A DNA stretch of 64,000 bases from Chitinophaga filiformis (lineage in GTDB: Bacteria > Bacteroidota > Bacteroidia > Chitinophagales > Chitinophagaceae): the NCBI RefSeq assembly GCF_021646545.1, contig NZ_JAKIRP010000001.1, positions 1,488,001 to 1,552,000 on the forward strand, in the 5' to 3' direction. The position numbers were made by a program, and so were the translations under genes. Positions within the stretch are counted from its first letter, which is position 1, and each line of letters opens with the position of its first letter. The notes below the pieces were generated by a model. That model did not search any database and was not told where the DNA came from. It saw nothing but the letters and a program-made list of their open reading frames with translations. Positions 1 through 9,006 of this stretch are shown piece by piece.

Positions 1-369
1 CCTGTGGAAAAGGTCTTTCACCTGGTAATCCCACAATTGACTCTGGTCGGCTATCTCTTTCTTTTCTGCAAAATCTTTAACGATCAGTATTGTTTCATTG
101 GTCACTTCGGAGATCTGTATGCGAAATTCAAAGAATTCTTCCTTGGGCGCATGTTTCCAATGCAGACGGATAAATTCATCTTCTTCCTGTTCCAGCACTT
201 CTGCCTCTTCAGTGGAACCATTCCATGAAAAGGAGAAAACGCTGTCCCTGTAATCTACTTTATCTGCGAACCACTCCTGTAGACCTGCGGGGGTGGAAAG
301 GAATTCGTATAAGATACTTGGTGAGCACCGTACCGGATATTCCAACTCATATTGCACTTTCTTAGACAT
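1..369 (-). CDS. START-like domain protein, C-terminus beyond window
   Basis: Reading the minus strand from an ATG at 369 gives 123 open codons with no stop before the window edge, so the C-terminus is missing. The product starts MSKKVQYELEYPVRCSPSILYEF and continues with ..STPAGLQEWFADKV.., the pattern of the SRPBCC/START-like (AHSA1-related) ligand-binding fold. This family is common in Bacteroidota next to rpoD; its ligand is unknown. The N-terminal strand and the LQEWFAD stretch are typical. It is divergent from rpoD across a 369-bp gap, and a promoter-like pair of boxes lies upstream at 406-435. No catalytic residues are apparent, so only the fold is claimed. Confidence 0.8.
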   Translation of the reverse strand, partial: MSKKVQYELEYPVRCSPSILYEFLSTPAGLQEWFADKVDYRDSVFSFSWNGSTEEAEVLEQEEDEFIRLHWKHAPKEEFFEFRIQISEVTNETILIVKDFAEKKEIADQSQLWDYQVKDLFHR

Positions 370-405
370 CGCTCAAGTAATTAGTAAATCAATAGCATCT
401 GGCTG

Positions 406-435
406 CAATTATAGAAAATTATTTATTCTGTCAAA
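406..435 (-). promoter_or_regulatory. Promoter-like boxes for the START-like gene
   Basis: On the minus strand a TTTG (432-435) is followed after 18 bases by TATAATTG (406-413). This is one base off the Bacteroidota -7 box TAnnTTTG and one base short of the usual 19-base spacer. It lies 37 bases before the ATG at 369. Sequence match only. Confidence 0.35.
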
Positions 436-644
436 ATTATTTTGCAATTTTTTTTAATAATTGACGAAAATCTTGTACACTTTATAAATAACAATTCTAT
501 TAGGAAAATAATGAATACATTAGCAATCTGCACGGTTTGTTTTCACGGCTTTTTGTAGGAAAATCCTAATTTGAAGGTTCCAATAATAAGTTGTGAATGA
601 TGAAACGTTTTTGCTTGAAAATGGTTTAATAACCAATTATTTTT

Positions 645-675
645 TTTGGGAGCTATCTAAAAAAACTTATTTTTG
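645..675 (+). promoter_or_regulatory. Consensus Bacteroidota promoter of rpoD
   Basis: TTTG at 645-648, a spacer of exactly 19 bases and TATTTTTG at 668-675 match the primary-sigma promoter described for Bacteroidota (TTTG-N19-TAnnTTTG) at every defined position. Transcription would start near 682 and give a leader of about 57 bases before the rpoD ATG. The rest of the 370-738 gap is AT-rich and shows no gene. Confidence 0.7.
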
Positions 676-738
676 TCTGGCATTCATCAAATAGGGTAAC
701 ATTTTATTAACCTGTAACTGTTCCGATTCTTTATGTCA

Positions 739-1608
739 ATGCGCCAACTCAAAATCACGAAATCCATCACGAATAGGGAATCCCAGTCCCTGGAAAAGTA
801 TCTGCAGGAAATTGGGAAGGTGGATTTAATTACTCCGGAGGAAGAAGTGAACCTGGCTATCCGCATTAAGCAGGGGGATCAGAGAGCGCTGGAAAAGCTT
901 ACCAAAGCTAACCTCCGTTTTGTGGTGTCTGTTGCAAAGCAGTATCAGAACCAGGGTTTATCGCTCAGTGACCTGATCAATGAGGGTAATCTGGGCCTCA
1001 TCAAAGCTGCACAGCGTTTTGACGAAACCCGCGGGTTTAAGTTCATTTCCTATGCTGTATGGTGGATCCGCCAGTCTATTCTGCAGGCATTGGCAGAACA
1101 GAGCCGTATCGTACGTCTGCCGCTGAACAAAGTGGGTTTGAGCAATAAGATCAGCAAGGCATATTCTCAACTGGAACAGGAATTTGAAAGAGAGCCGTCT
1201 CCGGACGAACTGGCCACCATCCTCGAGATCAACACGGAAGAAGTAGAAGCCACTTTAGGGGTTGCTGCCCGTCACGTATCCATGGATGCTCCGTTCATTG
1301 ACGGTGAAGACAACTCTCTGCTGGATGTACTCGCTAATCCGAATGCAGTAAATGCAGATGAAGAGCTGGACCACCACGATTCACTGCGCCGCGAAATAGA
1401 ACGTTCTTTGTCTACGCTTACAGACAGGCAGAAAGATGTAATCATCCTGTACTTCGGTATTGCTGTTGAGCATCCTATGTCACTGGAAGATATCGGCGAG
1501 AAATTTGGCCTGACACGTGAAAGGGTACGTCAGATCAAAGACAAGGCGATCACAAAGCTGCGTACCACTTCCCGCAGTAAACTGCTGAGGAATTACCTGG
1601 GAAGTTGA
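739..1608 (+). CDS. rpoD: Primary RNA polymerase sigma factor RpoD/SigA
   Basis: Housekeeping sigma factor of 289 residues that directs RNA polymerase to the TTTG/TAnnTTTG promoters seen in this window. Region 1.2 ([20 protein letters not shown]) is near the N-terminus. It is followed by region 2 ([27 protein letters not shown] and the [17 protein letters not shown] melting/-10 helix), region 3, and region 4 with the helix-turn-helix [19 protein letters not shown]. It lacks the long region 1.1 of proteobacterial RpoD, as is normal in Bacteroidota. An ATG at 733 is also in frame, but the family starts MRQLKI, so 739 is preferred. A hairpin terminator follows at 1665. Confidence 0.96.
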   Translation: MRQLKITKSITNRESQSLEKYLQEIGKVDLITPEEEVNLAIRIKQGDQRALEKLTKANLRFVVSVAKQYQNQGLSLSDLINEGNLGLIKAAQRFDETRGFKFISYAVWWIRQSILQALAEQSRIVRLPLNKVGLSNKISKAYSQLEQEFEREPSPDELATILEINTEEVEATLGVAARHVSMDAPFIDGEDNSLLDVLANPNAVNADEELDHHDSLRREIERSLSTLTDRQKDVIILYFGIAVEHPMSLEDIGEKFGLTRERVRQIKDKAITKLRTTSRSKLLRNYLGS

Positions 1609-1664
1609 TTACAATCGTTTTCAAGGTAGTGATAGCATAAAAAATTAAGAACTTTATATAAGAG

Positions 1665-1698
1665 AAAGGTGAATATCGGGCAGATATTCACCTTTTTT
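1665..1698 (+). terminator. Intrinsic terminator after rpoD
   Basis: A 13-bp perfect stem, AAAGGTGAATATC at 1665-1677 with its complement at 1683-1695, closes a 5-base loop and runs into a T-tract. Confidence 0.85.
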
Positions 1699-1816
1699 CG
1701 TTATTTGCGGCCTTCTGGTGGTTTAGAAGTTACTTTATATTATTTTTGCAACCCCTGAAGCTATGAGTCCGCACAGGACGGATAGCAGAACGGCAAAAAA
1801 TTAAACAAGAACAAAA

Positions 1817-3142
1817 ATGTTTGAATCATTATCAGAGCGGCTCGACTCGGCGTTTAAACAACTGAAAGGCGAAGGCCGTATCAGTGAGATCAATGTAGCT
1901 TCTACAGTGAAAGAAATACGCCGGGCGCTGGTAGATGCTGATGTTAACTATAAAATTGCAAAGGATTTTACAGACCGTGTAAGGGAGAAAGCCCTGGGCG
2001 AAAAGGTAATTACTGCTATTTCTCCCGGACAGCTGATGGTGAAGATCGTGAAGGATGAACTGGCTGAACTGATGGGTGGCACTGAAGCGGAACTGGACAC
2101 GAAGGCTAATCCTACTGTAATACTGATTGCAGGTTTGCAGGGTTCCGGTAAAACAACCTTTTCCGGTAAACTGGCCAATTTCCTTAAAACAAAGAAAGGT
2201 AAAAAGCCGCTGCTGGTAGCGGCCGACATCTACCGTCCGGCGGCGATCGATCAGCTGAAAGTGCTGGGAGAGCAGATAGGGGTAGAAGTATATAACGAAC
2301 CTGAGAACAAGGATGCAGTAAAGATTGCTCAGAATGCGATCCAGCATGCAAAGCAACAGGGAAACAACATCATTATTATCGATACTGCCGGCCGTCTGGC
2401 TGTTGACGAAGTGATGATGACTGAAGTAGCTAATGTAAAGGCTGCCGTGAAACCGAATGAGATCCTGTTTGTGGTAGACTCCATGACCGGTCAGGATGCG
2501 GTGAATACAGCCAAAGCCTTCAATGATCGCCTGGACTTCAGCGGTGTGGTACTTACCAAACTGGACGGTGATACCCGTGGTGGTGCGGCCCTGACTATCA
2601 AGTATACAGTGGAAAAGCCCATCAAGTTCGTGAGCATGGGTGAAAAGCTGGACACGCTGGATGTATTCTATCCTGAGCGTATGGCACAGCGTATCCTGGG
2701 GATGGGTGATATCACCACCCTGGTAGAGCGCGCCCAGGAGCAGTTCAACGAAGAGCAGGCAAAGAAACTGGAGAAGAAGATCCGTCAGAACCAGTTCGAC
2801 TTTGAAGATTTCCGCGAACAGCTACAGCAGATCAAAAAAATGGGTAACTTGAAGGACCTGATGGGAATGATTCCCGGGGTCGGAAAAGCTATAAAAGATA
2901 TCGACATCAGTGATGACGCATTCAAGGGGATTGAAGCGATGATCGGTTCGATGACGCCGTACGAGCGGAACAACCCTGATATTATCGATGGCAGCCGCCG
3001 CAAGCGTATTGCTAAAGGCTCCGGAAAGAATATCCAGGATGTGAACCAGTTCATGAAGCAGTTTGACCAGATGCGTCAGATGATGAAGATGATGAACAAG
3101 TTTGGAGCTGGTGGTAAAGGACTAAGAGCTTTTGGCAGATAA
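1817..3142 (+). CDS. ffh: Signal recognition particle protein Ffh
   Basis: SRP54 GTPase that binds the signal peptides of nascent membrane and secreted proteins, together with 4.5S RNA, and delivers ribosomes to FtsY. It has 441 residues, the normal length. The N domain occupies about 1-90. The G domain has the P-loop GLQGSGKTT at 106-114, DTAGR and TKLDGD. The C-terminal M domain is rich in Met (MKQFDQMRQMMKMMNKF). A good -7 box, TATTTTTG, lies at 1741-1748, but no TTTG stands at the right distance in front of it. The gene is alone between rpoD and rpsP. Confidence 0.97.
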   Translation: MFESLSERLDSAFKQLKGEGRISEINVASTVKEIRRALVDADVNYKIAKDFTDRVREKALGEKVITAISPGQLMVKIVKDELAELMGGTEAELDTKANPTVILIAGLQGSGKTTFSGKLANFLKTKKGKKPLLVAADIYRPAAIDQLKVLGEQIGVEVYNEPENKDAVKIAQNAIQHAKQQGNNIIIIDTAGRLAVDEVMMTEVANVKAAVKPNEILFVVDSMTGQDAVNTAKAFNDRLDFSGVVLTKLDGDTRGGAALTIKYTVEKPIKFVSMGEKLDTLDVFYPERMAQRILGMGDITTLVERAQEQFNEEQAKKLEKKIRQNQFDFEDFREQLQQIKKMGNLKDLMGMIPGVGKAIKDIDISDDAFKGIEAMIGSMTPYERNNPDIIDGSRRKRIAKGSGKNIQDVNQFMKQFDQMRQMMKMMNKFGAGGKGLRAFGR

Positions 3143-3189
3143 AAATTCGGTGGGAATTCTACAATTTGTAGACTTTTAACAGAAAATAT

Positions 3190-3220
3190 TTTGAACTGTC
3201 AAGTTTAAAAAATACCTTTG
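3190..3220 (+). promoter_or_regulatory. Consensus promoter of rpsP
   Basis: TTTG at 3190-3193, a 19-base spacer and TACCTTTG at 3213-3220 match the Bacteroidota primary promoter at all fixed positions, 54 bases before the rpsP ATG. Confidence 0.7.
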
Positions 3221-3274
3221 CTGCCCCAATTAAATATTTTTTCATAACTCGCAAAAAAATAACTCGAATTATTT

Positions 3275-3715
3275 ATGCCAGTAAAAATCAGACTACAACG
3301 TCATGGCGCTAAGAAGAGACCTTTTTATTTTATCGTAGTTGCCGATGCTCGCGCGCCAAGAGATGGTAAATTCATCCAGAAAATCGGTACTTACAATCCG
3401 CTGACTGTTCCTGCCTCTATCAACATTGATACAGAAAAGGCACTGCGTTGGTTGCAGAAAGGTGCACAACCTACAGACACTGTAAGAAGAATCCTGTCAT
3501 TCAAAGGTGTTCTTTACCTGAAACACCTGTTGAGAGGTGTGAAACTGGGTCTGTTTGATGAGCCTACCGCTTTCCAGAAATTCGAACAATGGCAGGCTGA
3601 ACACGAGCAGAAAGTTGCTGCCCGTCGTGACAGTCACAAAAAAGCTAGAGTTGCAACTCCAATCGTAAGAAGAGTAGAAGATAGTCCTGCTCAGCCAGAA
3701 GGTGGTGAAGCATAA
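3275..3715 (+). CDS. rpsP: 30S ribosomal protein bS16 with C-terminal extension
   Basis: Small-subunit ribosomal protein needed for assembly of the 30S body. The conserved core is residues 1-85, beginning [20 protein letters not shown] and including the IGTYNP stretch. The protein has 146 residues, against about 80-90 in Escherichia coli. The extra 60 residues are a charged, low-complexity tail ([20 protein letters not shown]..), as in other Bacteroidota. It has its own promoter at 3190-3220 and a strong terminator at 3738-3773, so rimM downstream depends on read-through or its own weak promoter. Confidence 0.96.
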   Translation: MPVKIRLQRHGAKKRPFYFIVVADARAPRDGKFIQKIGTYNPLTVPASINIDTEKALRWLQKGAQPTDTVRRILSFKGVLYLKHLLRGVKLGLFDEPTAFQKFEQWQAEHEQKVAARRDSHKKARVATPIVRRVEDSPAQPEGGEA

Positions 3716-3737
3716 TCTAAGCTTTTGAATCATATTG

Positions 3738-3773
3738 AAAGGGAAATATTTGTACGCAAATATTTCCCTTTTT
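3738..3773 (+). terminator. Intrinsic terminator between rpsP and rimM
   Basis: A 15-bp perfect inverted repeat (AAAGGGAAATATTTG at 3738-3752, complement 3757-3771) is followed by T residues. It separates rpsP from rimM and probably lowers expression of the processing genes relative to the ribosomal protein. Confidence 0.85.
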
Positions 3774-3799
3774 CATAGCCGGAAGGACGCGTATCGTAT

Positions 3800-4321
3800 A
3801 TGAATAATTACTTCAGCATAGGGAAACTGGTATCGGTATTTGGGTTACAGGGTGAATTGATCCTTAAGCACAGCCTTGGGAAAAAAACATCTCTGCCTGG
3901 AGTGGAAGCACTGTTCCTGGAAGAACGCAAGAACAGCTTCATTCCGTACTTTGTTCAGAAGACCAGTGTGAAGGATCATGAGCATGTATTTGTCAAGCTG
4001 GAAGGAATAGACACCAAAGAAGCAGCACGAAAACTGGTACAGGTACCTGTTTATCTGGGCGAAGATGATTTCAAAAAGCAGGCCGCCTCTTCCTCGCCAT
4101 TGTCTATGCTCGGATATACGGTGCATGACAAACAGCAGGGGGAACTGGGAGTGATCGAAGAAGTCATAGAAATGCCGATGCAGGTGCTGGTTAAGGTCAC
4201 TTTCCGGGAGAAGGAGATGCTTTTACCACTCAATGAGCAATCGCTTGTAAAGGTGGATAAAAAGCAGCAGATCGTGCACGTGGACCTTCCTGAGGGCTTG
4301 CTGGATATCTATCTGGAATAG
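3800..4321 (+). CDS. rimM: Ribosome maturation factor RimM
   Basis: Assembly factor that binds S19 and the 16S head domain during late 30S maturation. It has 173 residues, the usual size. The N-terminal RimM barrel (YFSIGKLVSVFGLQGELILKHSL) is followed by a PRC-barrel domain from about residue 95 (SMLGYTVHDKQQGELGVIEEV..). The order rpsP-rimM-trmD-rplS is the widely conserved bacterial order, and trmD follows 56 bp downstream. Confidence 0.95.
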   Translation: MNNYFSIGKLVSVFGLQGELILKHSLGKKTSLPGVEALFLEERKNSFIPYFVQKTSVKDHEHVFVKLEGIDTKEAARKLVQVPVYLGEDDFKKQAASSSPLSMLGYTVHDKQQGELGVIEEVIEMPMQVLVKVTFREKEMLLPLNEQSLVKVDKKQQIVHVDLPEGLLDIYLE

Positions 4322-4377
4322 GAGATGCATTTATTGTTCATTATGGCCTGTAAAAACGGCTGCTTGAGTCACTAAAT

Positions 4378-5049
4378 ATGAGAATTGATATCATTACTGT
4401 ACAACCGGGGTTGCTGGAGAGTCCCTTTTCGCATTCCATTTTGAAGCGGGCACAAACAAAAGGGCTGCTGGAAGTACATACACATAATCTGCGTGATTAT
4501 TCCACGCTCAAGCACCAGCAGGTAGATGACTACCAGTTTGGCGGAGGAGCGGGTATGGTAATGATGCTGGAACCGGTGGTGAATGCCATTGAGAGCTTGC
4601 AGGCGAAGGTAAAATACGATGAGGTGATCTACCTGACGCCTGACGGGGAAACCCTGAACCAGCGGATCGCCAATCAGTTATCCCTGAAAGGGAATCTGCT
4701 ATTGTTATGTGGGCACTACAAGGGTATTGACGAGCGCATCCGTATTCACTTTGTCACGAAAGAGATTTCTATAGGAGATTACGTACTGTCTGGCGGAGAA
4801 CTGGCCGCTGCTGTACTGGTGGATGCTATTGGCAGGTTGATACCTGGTGTACTGAATGATGAAACCTCTGCCTTACTGGACTCATTTCAGGACAATCTGC
4901 TGGCGCCTCCTGTATATACCCGACCGGAGGAGTTCAGGGGATGGAAGGTGCCTGAAGTGCTGTTAAGCGGCGATCATAAGAAAATTGATAACTGGCGGCA
5001 TGACCAGGCGCTGGAGCGCACAAAGGAACGCCGTCCGGATCTGTTATAA
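4378..5049 (+). CDS. trmD: tRNA (guanine-N1-)-methyltransferase TrmD
   Basis: Methylates G37 of tRNAs that read CNN codons, using S-adenosylmethionine, and so prevents +1 frameshifting. It has 223 residues. SPOUT knot signatures are clear: [12 protein letters not shown] near residue 50, [13 protein letters not shown] near 115 and [20 protein letters not shown] near 130, which form the trefoil SAM-binding knot. It lies between rimM and rplS. Confidence 0.97.
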   Translation: MRIDIITVQPGLLESPFSHSILKRAQTKGLLEVHTHNLRDYSTLKHQQVDDYQFGGGAGMVMMLEPVVNAIESLQAKVKYDEVIYLTPDGETLNQRIANQLSLKGNLLLLCGHYKGIDERIRIHFVTKEISIGDYVLSGGELAAAVLVDAIGRLIPGVLNDETSALLDSFQDNLLAPPVYTRPEEFRGWKVPEVLLSGDHKKIDNWRHDQALERTKERRPDLL

Positions 5050-5105
5050 AATAGGGTTGACAGTCAATCCGTTGAAAAAATATTCTTTAATAAAAGGAGT
5101 TGTTA

Positions 5106-5137
5106 TTTGGAAGTTGTGTATTTCTCAGTTACCTTTG
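5106..5137 (+). promoter_or_regulatory. Promoter of rplS
   Basis: TTTG at 5106-5109, a 20-base spacer and TACCTTTG at 5130-5137 give a near-consensus primary promoter 23 bases before the rplS ATG. rplS can therefore be transcribed independently of trmD. Confidence 0.65.
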
Positions 5138-5159
5138 CACTCCGATAAATATTTGAAAG

Positions 5160-5507
5160 ATGAACGCTATTTCTTTTGTTCACGAGCAACTGACAGGTAA
5201 GAAATCCTACCCGAAGTTTAAAGCCGGTGACAACGTCACTGTTAACTATAAAATTGTTGAAGGTAACAAGGAAAGAATCCAGTCCTTCAAAGGTGATGTT
5301 TTGAAAGTACAGGGTACTGGTGCAACCGTATCCTTTACAGTAAGGAAAATCTCTGATGGTGTAGGTGTAGAAAGGGTATTCCCTCTGTTCTCTCCTCACA
5401 TTGACGGGATCATCCTGAATAAGGTTGGTAAAGTAAGAAGGGCTAAGCTGTTCTACCTGCGCGAGCGTGCTGGTAAAGCTGCCCGTATCAAAGAGAAAAG
5501 GGTTTAG
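5160..5507 (+). CDS. rplS: 50S ribosomal protein bL19
   Basis: Large-subunit protein at the 30S-50S interface. It has 115 residues, the standard length. Family signatures are [29 protein letters not shown] and the C-terminal [22 protein letters not shown]. The start codon is fixed by the promoter immediately upstream (5106-5137). The gene ends the rpsP-rimM-trmD-rplS group and is followed by a terminator. Confidence 0.96.
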   Translation: MNAISFVHEQLTGKKSYPKFKAGDNVTVNYKIVEGNKERIQSFKGDVLKVQGTGATVSFTVRKISDGVGVERVFPLFSPHIDGIILNKVGKVRRAKLFYLRERAGKAARIKEKRV

Positions 5508-5532
5508 TATAAATACAGGGAAATTAGTGATA

Positions 5533-5561
5533 ACGGGGACCGTTCCGGTTCCCGTTTTTTT
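5533..5561 (+). terminator. Intrinsic terminator after rplS
   Basis: The stem ACGGGGACCG / CGGTTCCCGT (5533-5542 and 5546-5555) has a 3-base loop and is followed by a run of T. Confidence 0.85.
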
Positions 5562-5697
5562 CATGTCTATGAAAACCGGATGCCACGTAAGGGGAGACTC
5601 TTAAAATAGAATTAAAACTTTGCAGGTCATTCAGGGTATGCCTAAATCCCGAATATATTTACCTATCTTTGTTTGCTTAACGTTTAAAACTGAGAAA

Positions 5698-5934
5698 ATG
5701 ACTGCCGTTATAGTTAAATCACCTCTTTTATTATTCCAGGAATTAGGTATGACAGAATTACTTTTGATCGCTTTGGTTGTATTGCTGTTGTTTGGTGGTA
5801 AAAAAATTCCAGAACTGATGCGCGGCCTTGGTAAAGGTATCCGTGAGTTCAACGACGCAAAGAATAATGTGCGTAAAGAGATCGAAGATGGTATGAAAGA
5901 TCAGCCAGCTACGACTGACCACAAGAATGCCTAG
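5698..5934 (+). CDS. tatA: Twin-arginine translocase subunit TatA/TatE
   Basis: Pore-forming subunit of the Tat system, which exports folded proteins. From the ATG at 5698 the product has 78 residues: one transmembrane helix ([20 protein letters not shown]) followed by the hallmark amphipathic helix [20 protein letters not shown] -7 box TATCTTTG at 5664-5671 excludes the longer open frame starting at 5620. An ATG at 5749 would also give a standard TatA. Two products in this window carry Tat-type signals (10797 and 31446 genes). No tatC is present here. Confidence 0.9.
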   Translation: MTAVIVKSPLLLFQELGMTELLLIALVVLLLFGGKKIPELMRGLGKGIREFNDAKNNVRKEIEDGMKDQPATTDHKNA

Positions 5935-6062
5935 TTGGTATCCTGCCTTGCAGGAAAGTTAGAATTTCTCGTTTCTTTGATTCAAACGTGAAGTGGAATA
6001 GTGTGCCTGTGAAAGGGATTGCATCAATCACTCTATTAGCTGCTATATACCAGTATGCCAAC

Positions 6063-6079
6063 TGAACCGTCATTCGGTT
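6063..6079. other. Small hairpin in the tatA-gatA gap
   Basis: GAACCG and CGGTTC flank a 5-base loop. No T-run follows, so it is not called a terminator. The rest of 5935-6129 shows nothing further. Confidence 0.35.
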
Positions 6080-6129
6080 CCGGCTTTCAAGTTTGACCTG
6101 AGCAATTATTTTATAAGAAATTAACTGGT

Positions 6130-7575
6130 TTGGCTTTGTCTGAATTCAGCAGTATATCGGCTTTTCAAGAAGCATTATACGCCGGCAGAACAACCTGTAC
6201 GGAGATGGTACGGTATTACCTGTACCGAATTGAACAGACAAAACACCTGAATGCTTTTCTTGAAGTTTTTGAGGAAGAAGCCCTTGCGAAAGCGCATGCA
6301 CTGGATACCCGGATAAAGAACGGGGAACCTGTGGGAGCGCTTGCGGGCATTGTGATAGGCATTAAGGATGTTATCTGTTATAAAGGACATAAAGTAAGCG
6401 CTGCTTCTCGCATACTGGAGGGATTCACTTCCCTGTATTCTGCTACAGCTGTAGAAAGGCTGCTGGCAGAAGATGCTATTATTATTGGCAATCTCAACTG
6501 TGATGAATTCGCAATGGGGTCTACCAATGAGAATTCAGCATATGGACCAGTGTTGAACGCATTGGACAATACCCGTGTACCGGGTGGCTCATCCGGTGGT
6601 TCGGCAGTAGCAGTACAGGCAGATCTTTGTATGGTGAGCCTGGGGAGTGATACCGGAGGATCTGTAAGACAACCGGCTGATTTCTGTGGAATTGTGGGAT
6701 TAAAACCAACTTATGGCCGTATATCCCGCTATGGATTAATTGCTTATGCCTCATCCTTTGATCAGATAGGAATTTTTGGCAGGAATATTGCAGATGTGGC
6801 AAGGGTCCTACAGATAATCGCAGGGCCCGATGGTTATGATAGTACTGCTTCCAAAGAAGAAGTACCTGATTACCAGATCGTGCACAATAAATCCTGGAAA
6901 ATCGCGTATTTAAAAGACGCGTTGTTCCACCCCGGCCTCGATGAGGAAATGAAGGAAGGATACACCAGCTTATTTGAAGAACTTGAAGCTGCCGGGGATA
7001 CTGTTACGGCAGCCGATTTCGCTTATCTCGATTATGTAGTGCCAGCATATTACGTGCTTACTACCGCAGAAGCTTCATCGAATCTTTCCCGGTTTGATGG
7101 AGTAAAATACGGACACAGAACATCTCTTAAAAACCTGGAATTGGCCGACTTTTATAAGAAAAGCAGGTCTGAAGGTTTTGGAAAAGAAGTAAAACGACGT
7201 ATATTACTAGGAACTTTTGTACTTAGTGCAGGGTATTACGATGCATACTTCACTAAGGCACAACAGGTTAGAAGACTGGTGGTAGATAAATTGTCGGAGA
7301 TCTTATCCCAGTATGATGCGATTATGATACCAACAGTGCCTTCAACGGCATTTAAAATAGGTGAAAAAGCGGACGATCCAATAGCCATGTACCTGGCAGA
7401 TATTTACACGGTACTGGCAAATCTGGCAGGGGTACCGGCAATTTCCGTACCTTTGCAGCGGCATTCAAACGGAATGCCATATGGTGTACAGATCATCACA
7501 AAGCAATTTAGCGAAGCAAACCTGTTAAGCATTGCGGAACACGTAATGCAGATACGGAGGGTTACTCCTGTTTAA
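6130..7575 (+). CDS. gatA: Asp/Glu-tRNA amidotransferase subunit A
   Basis: Amidase subunit of the GatCAB complex. It frees ammonia from glutamine and passes it to GatB to convert Glu-tRNA(Gln) or Asp-tRNA(Asn). It has 481 residues. The catalytic Lys79 (GIKD), cis-Ser154 (GGSSGGS) and nucleophile Ser178 (GSDTGGSVRQPA) stand at the same numbers as in Staphylococcus aureus GatA. The start is a TTG at 6130; a second TTG at 6136 is possible, and no ATG fits. No gatB or gatC is in the window. A lytic transglycosylase starts 7 bp downstream. Confidence 0.94.
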   Translation: MALSEFSSISAFQEALYAGRTTCTEMVRYYLYRIEQTKHLNAFLEVFEEEALAKAHALDTRIKNGEPVGALAGIVIGIKDVICYKGHKVSAASRILEGFTSLYSATAVERLLAEDAIIIGNLNCDEFAMGSTNENSAYGPVLNALDNTRVPGGSSGGSAVAVQADLCMVSLGSDTGGSVRQPADFCGIVGLKPTYGRISRYGLIAYASSFDQIGIFGRNIADVARVLQIIAGPDGYDSTASKEEVPDYQIVHNKSWKIAYLKDALFHPGLDEEMKEGYTSLFEELEAAGDTVTAADFAYLDYVVPAYYVLTTAEASSNLSRFDGVKYGHRTSLKNLELADFYKKSRSEGFGKEVKRRILLGTFVLSAGYYDAYFTKAQQVRRLVVDKLSEILSQYDAIMIPTVPSTAFKIGEKADDPIAMYLADIYTVLANLAGVPAISVPLQRHSNGMPYGVQIITKQFSEANLLSIAEHVMQIRRVTPV

Positions 7576-7582
7576 AATAAAT

Positions 7583-8914
7583 ATGTGTATGAGGAAAATC
7601 TTTTTACTACTGCTGTTGCCAACTTTGGGTGCAGGGAATTTTGAGGCGATTGGTGGCAATGGTGTACCTAAAGAGATGGTTACTCCCTATGGAGGACCGG
7701 ATACTACGGTACTGAACCACAAAATACGTTTACCTAAGGACACGGTAGTTGTGCCTTCGGAAACGTCACAGACTGTGCGCAAGAATGCCCAGAGTCTACC
7801 GTCCAGCATCAGCAGCCCAAAGGTCTATGAACAGATCAACAACAACATCGTAGCTGGATACATCAATAACTTTGCCAGCAGGTATAGCCAACATCTGCAG
7901 GTGATGGTGTCCAAAGGCCAGCCTTACTTTGTAATGGTGGAGAAAATCTTCCGGGAGCATGGCATTCCTGAAGAAATGAAATATCTCGCCGTAATCGAAT
8001 CCAGCTTTAATACTAACGCTCGTTCCCGTGTAGGAGCCGTAGGAGCCTGGCAGTTTATGTCTGGTACCGCGCGTATCTTCGGTCTCAGTGTGGGTAAAAA
8101 AGTGGACGAAAGAAAAGACTTCTATAAGTCTACTGTAGCAGCTGCCAAGTTCCTGAATGAACTGTATAATCAGTTCGGCGATTGGTTGCTCGTAGTAGCT
8201 GCTTACAATTGTGGTCCCGGCGGCGTACAACGTGCTATGAACGCCAGTGGCCGTACAGATTTCTGGGGTATGCAGTACTTCCTGCCCGCAGAATCCCGCA
8301 ATCACGTTTACAAATTCATCGCTACCGGTTATATCCTTGATAGGTTCAATAACTTCTTCGGTGTAGGCGATGATATGAATAAAACTGTTGTAAACAGTGC
8401 TGCTGCACCAGCCGCTTACGCGTCTACCGAACTGACAGAAGAAGAAATGTTCAATACGGTGGAATTCAATATCTCCGGCAAATATCGCCTGGATGCTATT
8501 GCAAAGAAACTGAACATGGAACTGACAGAACTTGAGCACCTGAATCCGGATTTCGCCAAAATGATGGCAGGCCCGGAAAACAGCTACGACCTGAGAATTC
8601 CTAAAGAAAAAATGAAAGAATTCCAGGCCGAAAAAGAGGATATCCTGAAAGAATCCTTACAGATGATGCTGGATGATAAAGCGACCACTTTGGATAAATC
8701 CCGCTTCCCGGCGCCAGCTAAAATTGCTGCTCCTTCAGTGGCTAAGACCAAAAAGACTGTGACAGCTTCCAAGGCTAAAAGTACCAGGACTGTTAAAGCA
8801 ACAGCAAAAGGTAAAACAGTCAAAGCAGCTAATAAGAAAACAGTAGCGAAGAAAACAACTGCTAAAAAGCCGGTAACTAAAAAAACGACTTTAAAGAAGA
8901 CAACACTTCGTTAA
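7583..8914 (+). CDS. Lytic murein transglycosylase (MltD-like) with basic tail
   Basis: Secreted enzyme that cleaves peptidoglycan glycan strands, leaving 1,6-anhydro ends. A signal peptide (MRKIFLLLLLPTLGAG) is followed by an SLT/goose-lysozyme-type domain at about 110-250, with the catalytic Glu139 in YLAVIESSF and the GAVGAWQFMSGTAR and AAYNCGPGGV motifs. Next comes a LysM-like segment (LDAIAKKLNMELTELEHLNP). The last 65 residues (379-443) are almost only Lys, Thr, Ala and Val (KKTVAKKTTAKKPVTKKTT), like a histone-H1 tail, which is unusual for this family. It is probably co-transcribed with gatA. Start 7589 is an alternative. Confidence 0.88.
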   Translation: MCMRKIFLLLLLPTLGAGNFEAIGGNGVPKEMVTPYGGPDTTVLNHKIRLPKDTVVVPSETSQTVRKNAQSLPSSISSPKVYEQINNNIVAGYINNFASRYSQHLQVMVSKGQPYFVMVEKIFREHGIPEEMKYLAVIESSFNTNARSRVGAVGAWQFMSGTARIFGLSVGKKVDERKDFYKSTVAAAKFLNELYNQFGDWLLVVAAYNCGPGGVQRAMNASGRTDFWGMQYFLPAESRNHVYKFIATGYILDRFNNFFGVGDDMNKTVVNSAAAPAAYASTELTEEEMFNTVEFNISGKYRLDAIAKKLNMELTELEHLNPDFAKMMAGPENSYDLRIPKEKMKEFQAEKEDILKESLQMMLDDKATTLDKSRFPAPAKIAAPSVAKTKKTVTASKAKSTRTVKATAKGKTVKAANKKTVAKKTTAKKPVTKKTTLKKTTLR

Positions 8915-8926
8915 ACATAATTCACA

Positions 8927-8970
8927 AAAAAAGAAAAAGCCTGATCATTTGATCAGGCTTTTTCTTTTTT
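8927..8970 (+). terminator. Strong intrinsic terminator after the transglycosylase
   Basis: A 21-bp perfect inverted repeat centred on TGATCA (arms 8927-8947 and 8950-8970) has an A-tract on one side and a T-tract on the other, so it may work in both directions. Confidence 0.88.
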
Positions 8971-8979
8971 ACGTCTGTA

Positions 8980-8996
8980 TTTAGATACTTGTCTAA
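8980..8996. promoter_or_regulatory. Operator-like dyad before the ArsR/SdpI remnant
   Basis: TTTAGATACTTGTCTAAA is an imperfect dyad (TTAGA/TCTAA) ending about 10 bases before the old ATG at 9007. This is where ArsR-family autorepressors usually bind. Its survival beside the remnant suggests recent decay. Confidence 0.4.
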
Positions 8997-9006
8997 ATAT
9001 ATAATC

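Noticed and set aside
733..738. Earlier ATG for rpoD at 733
   Set aside because: It adds only Met-Ser before the MRQLKI start that is standard for this sigma factor.
1832..2356. 174-codon open frame opposite ffh
   Set aside because: It is antisense to a highly conserved gene and has no motif.
7796..8539. 247-codon open frame opposite the lytic transglycosylase
   Set aside because: It lies fully inside a clear family member on the other strand, and its product is rich in Cys and His without any recognisable domain.
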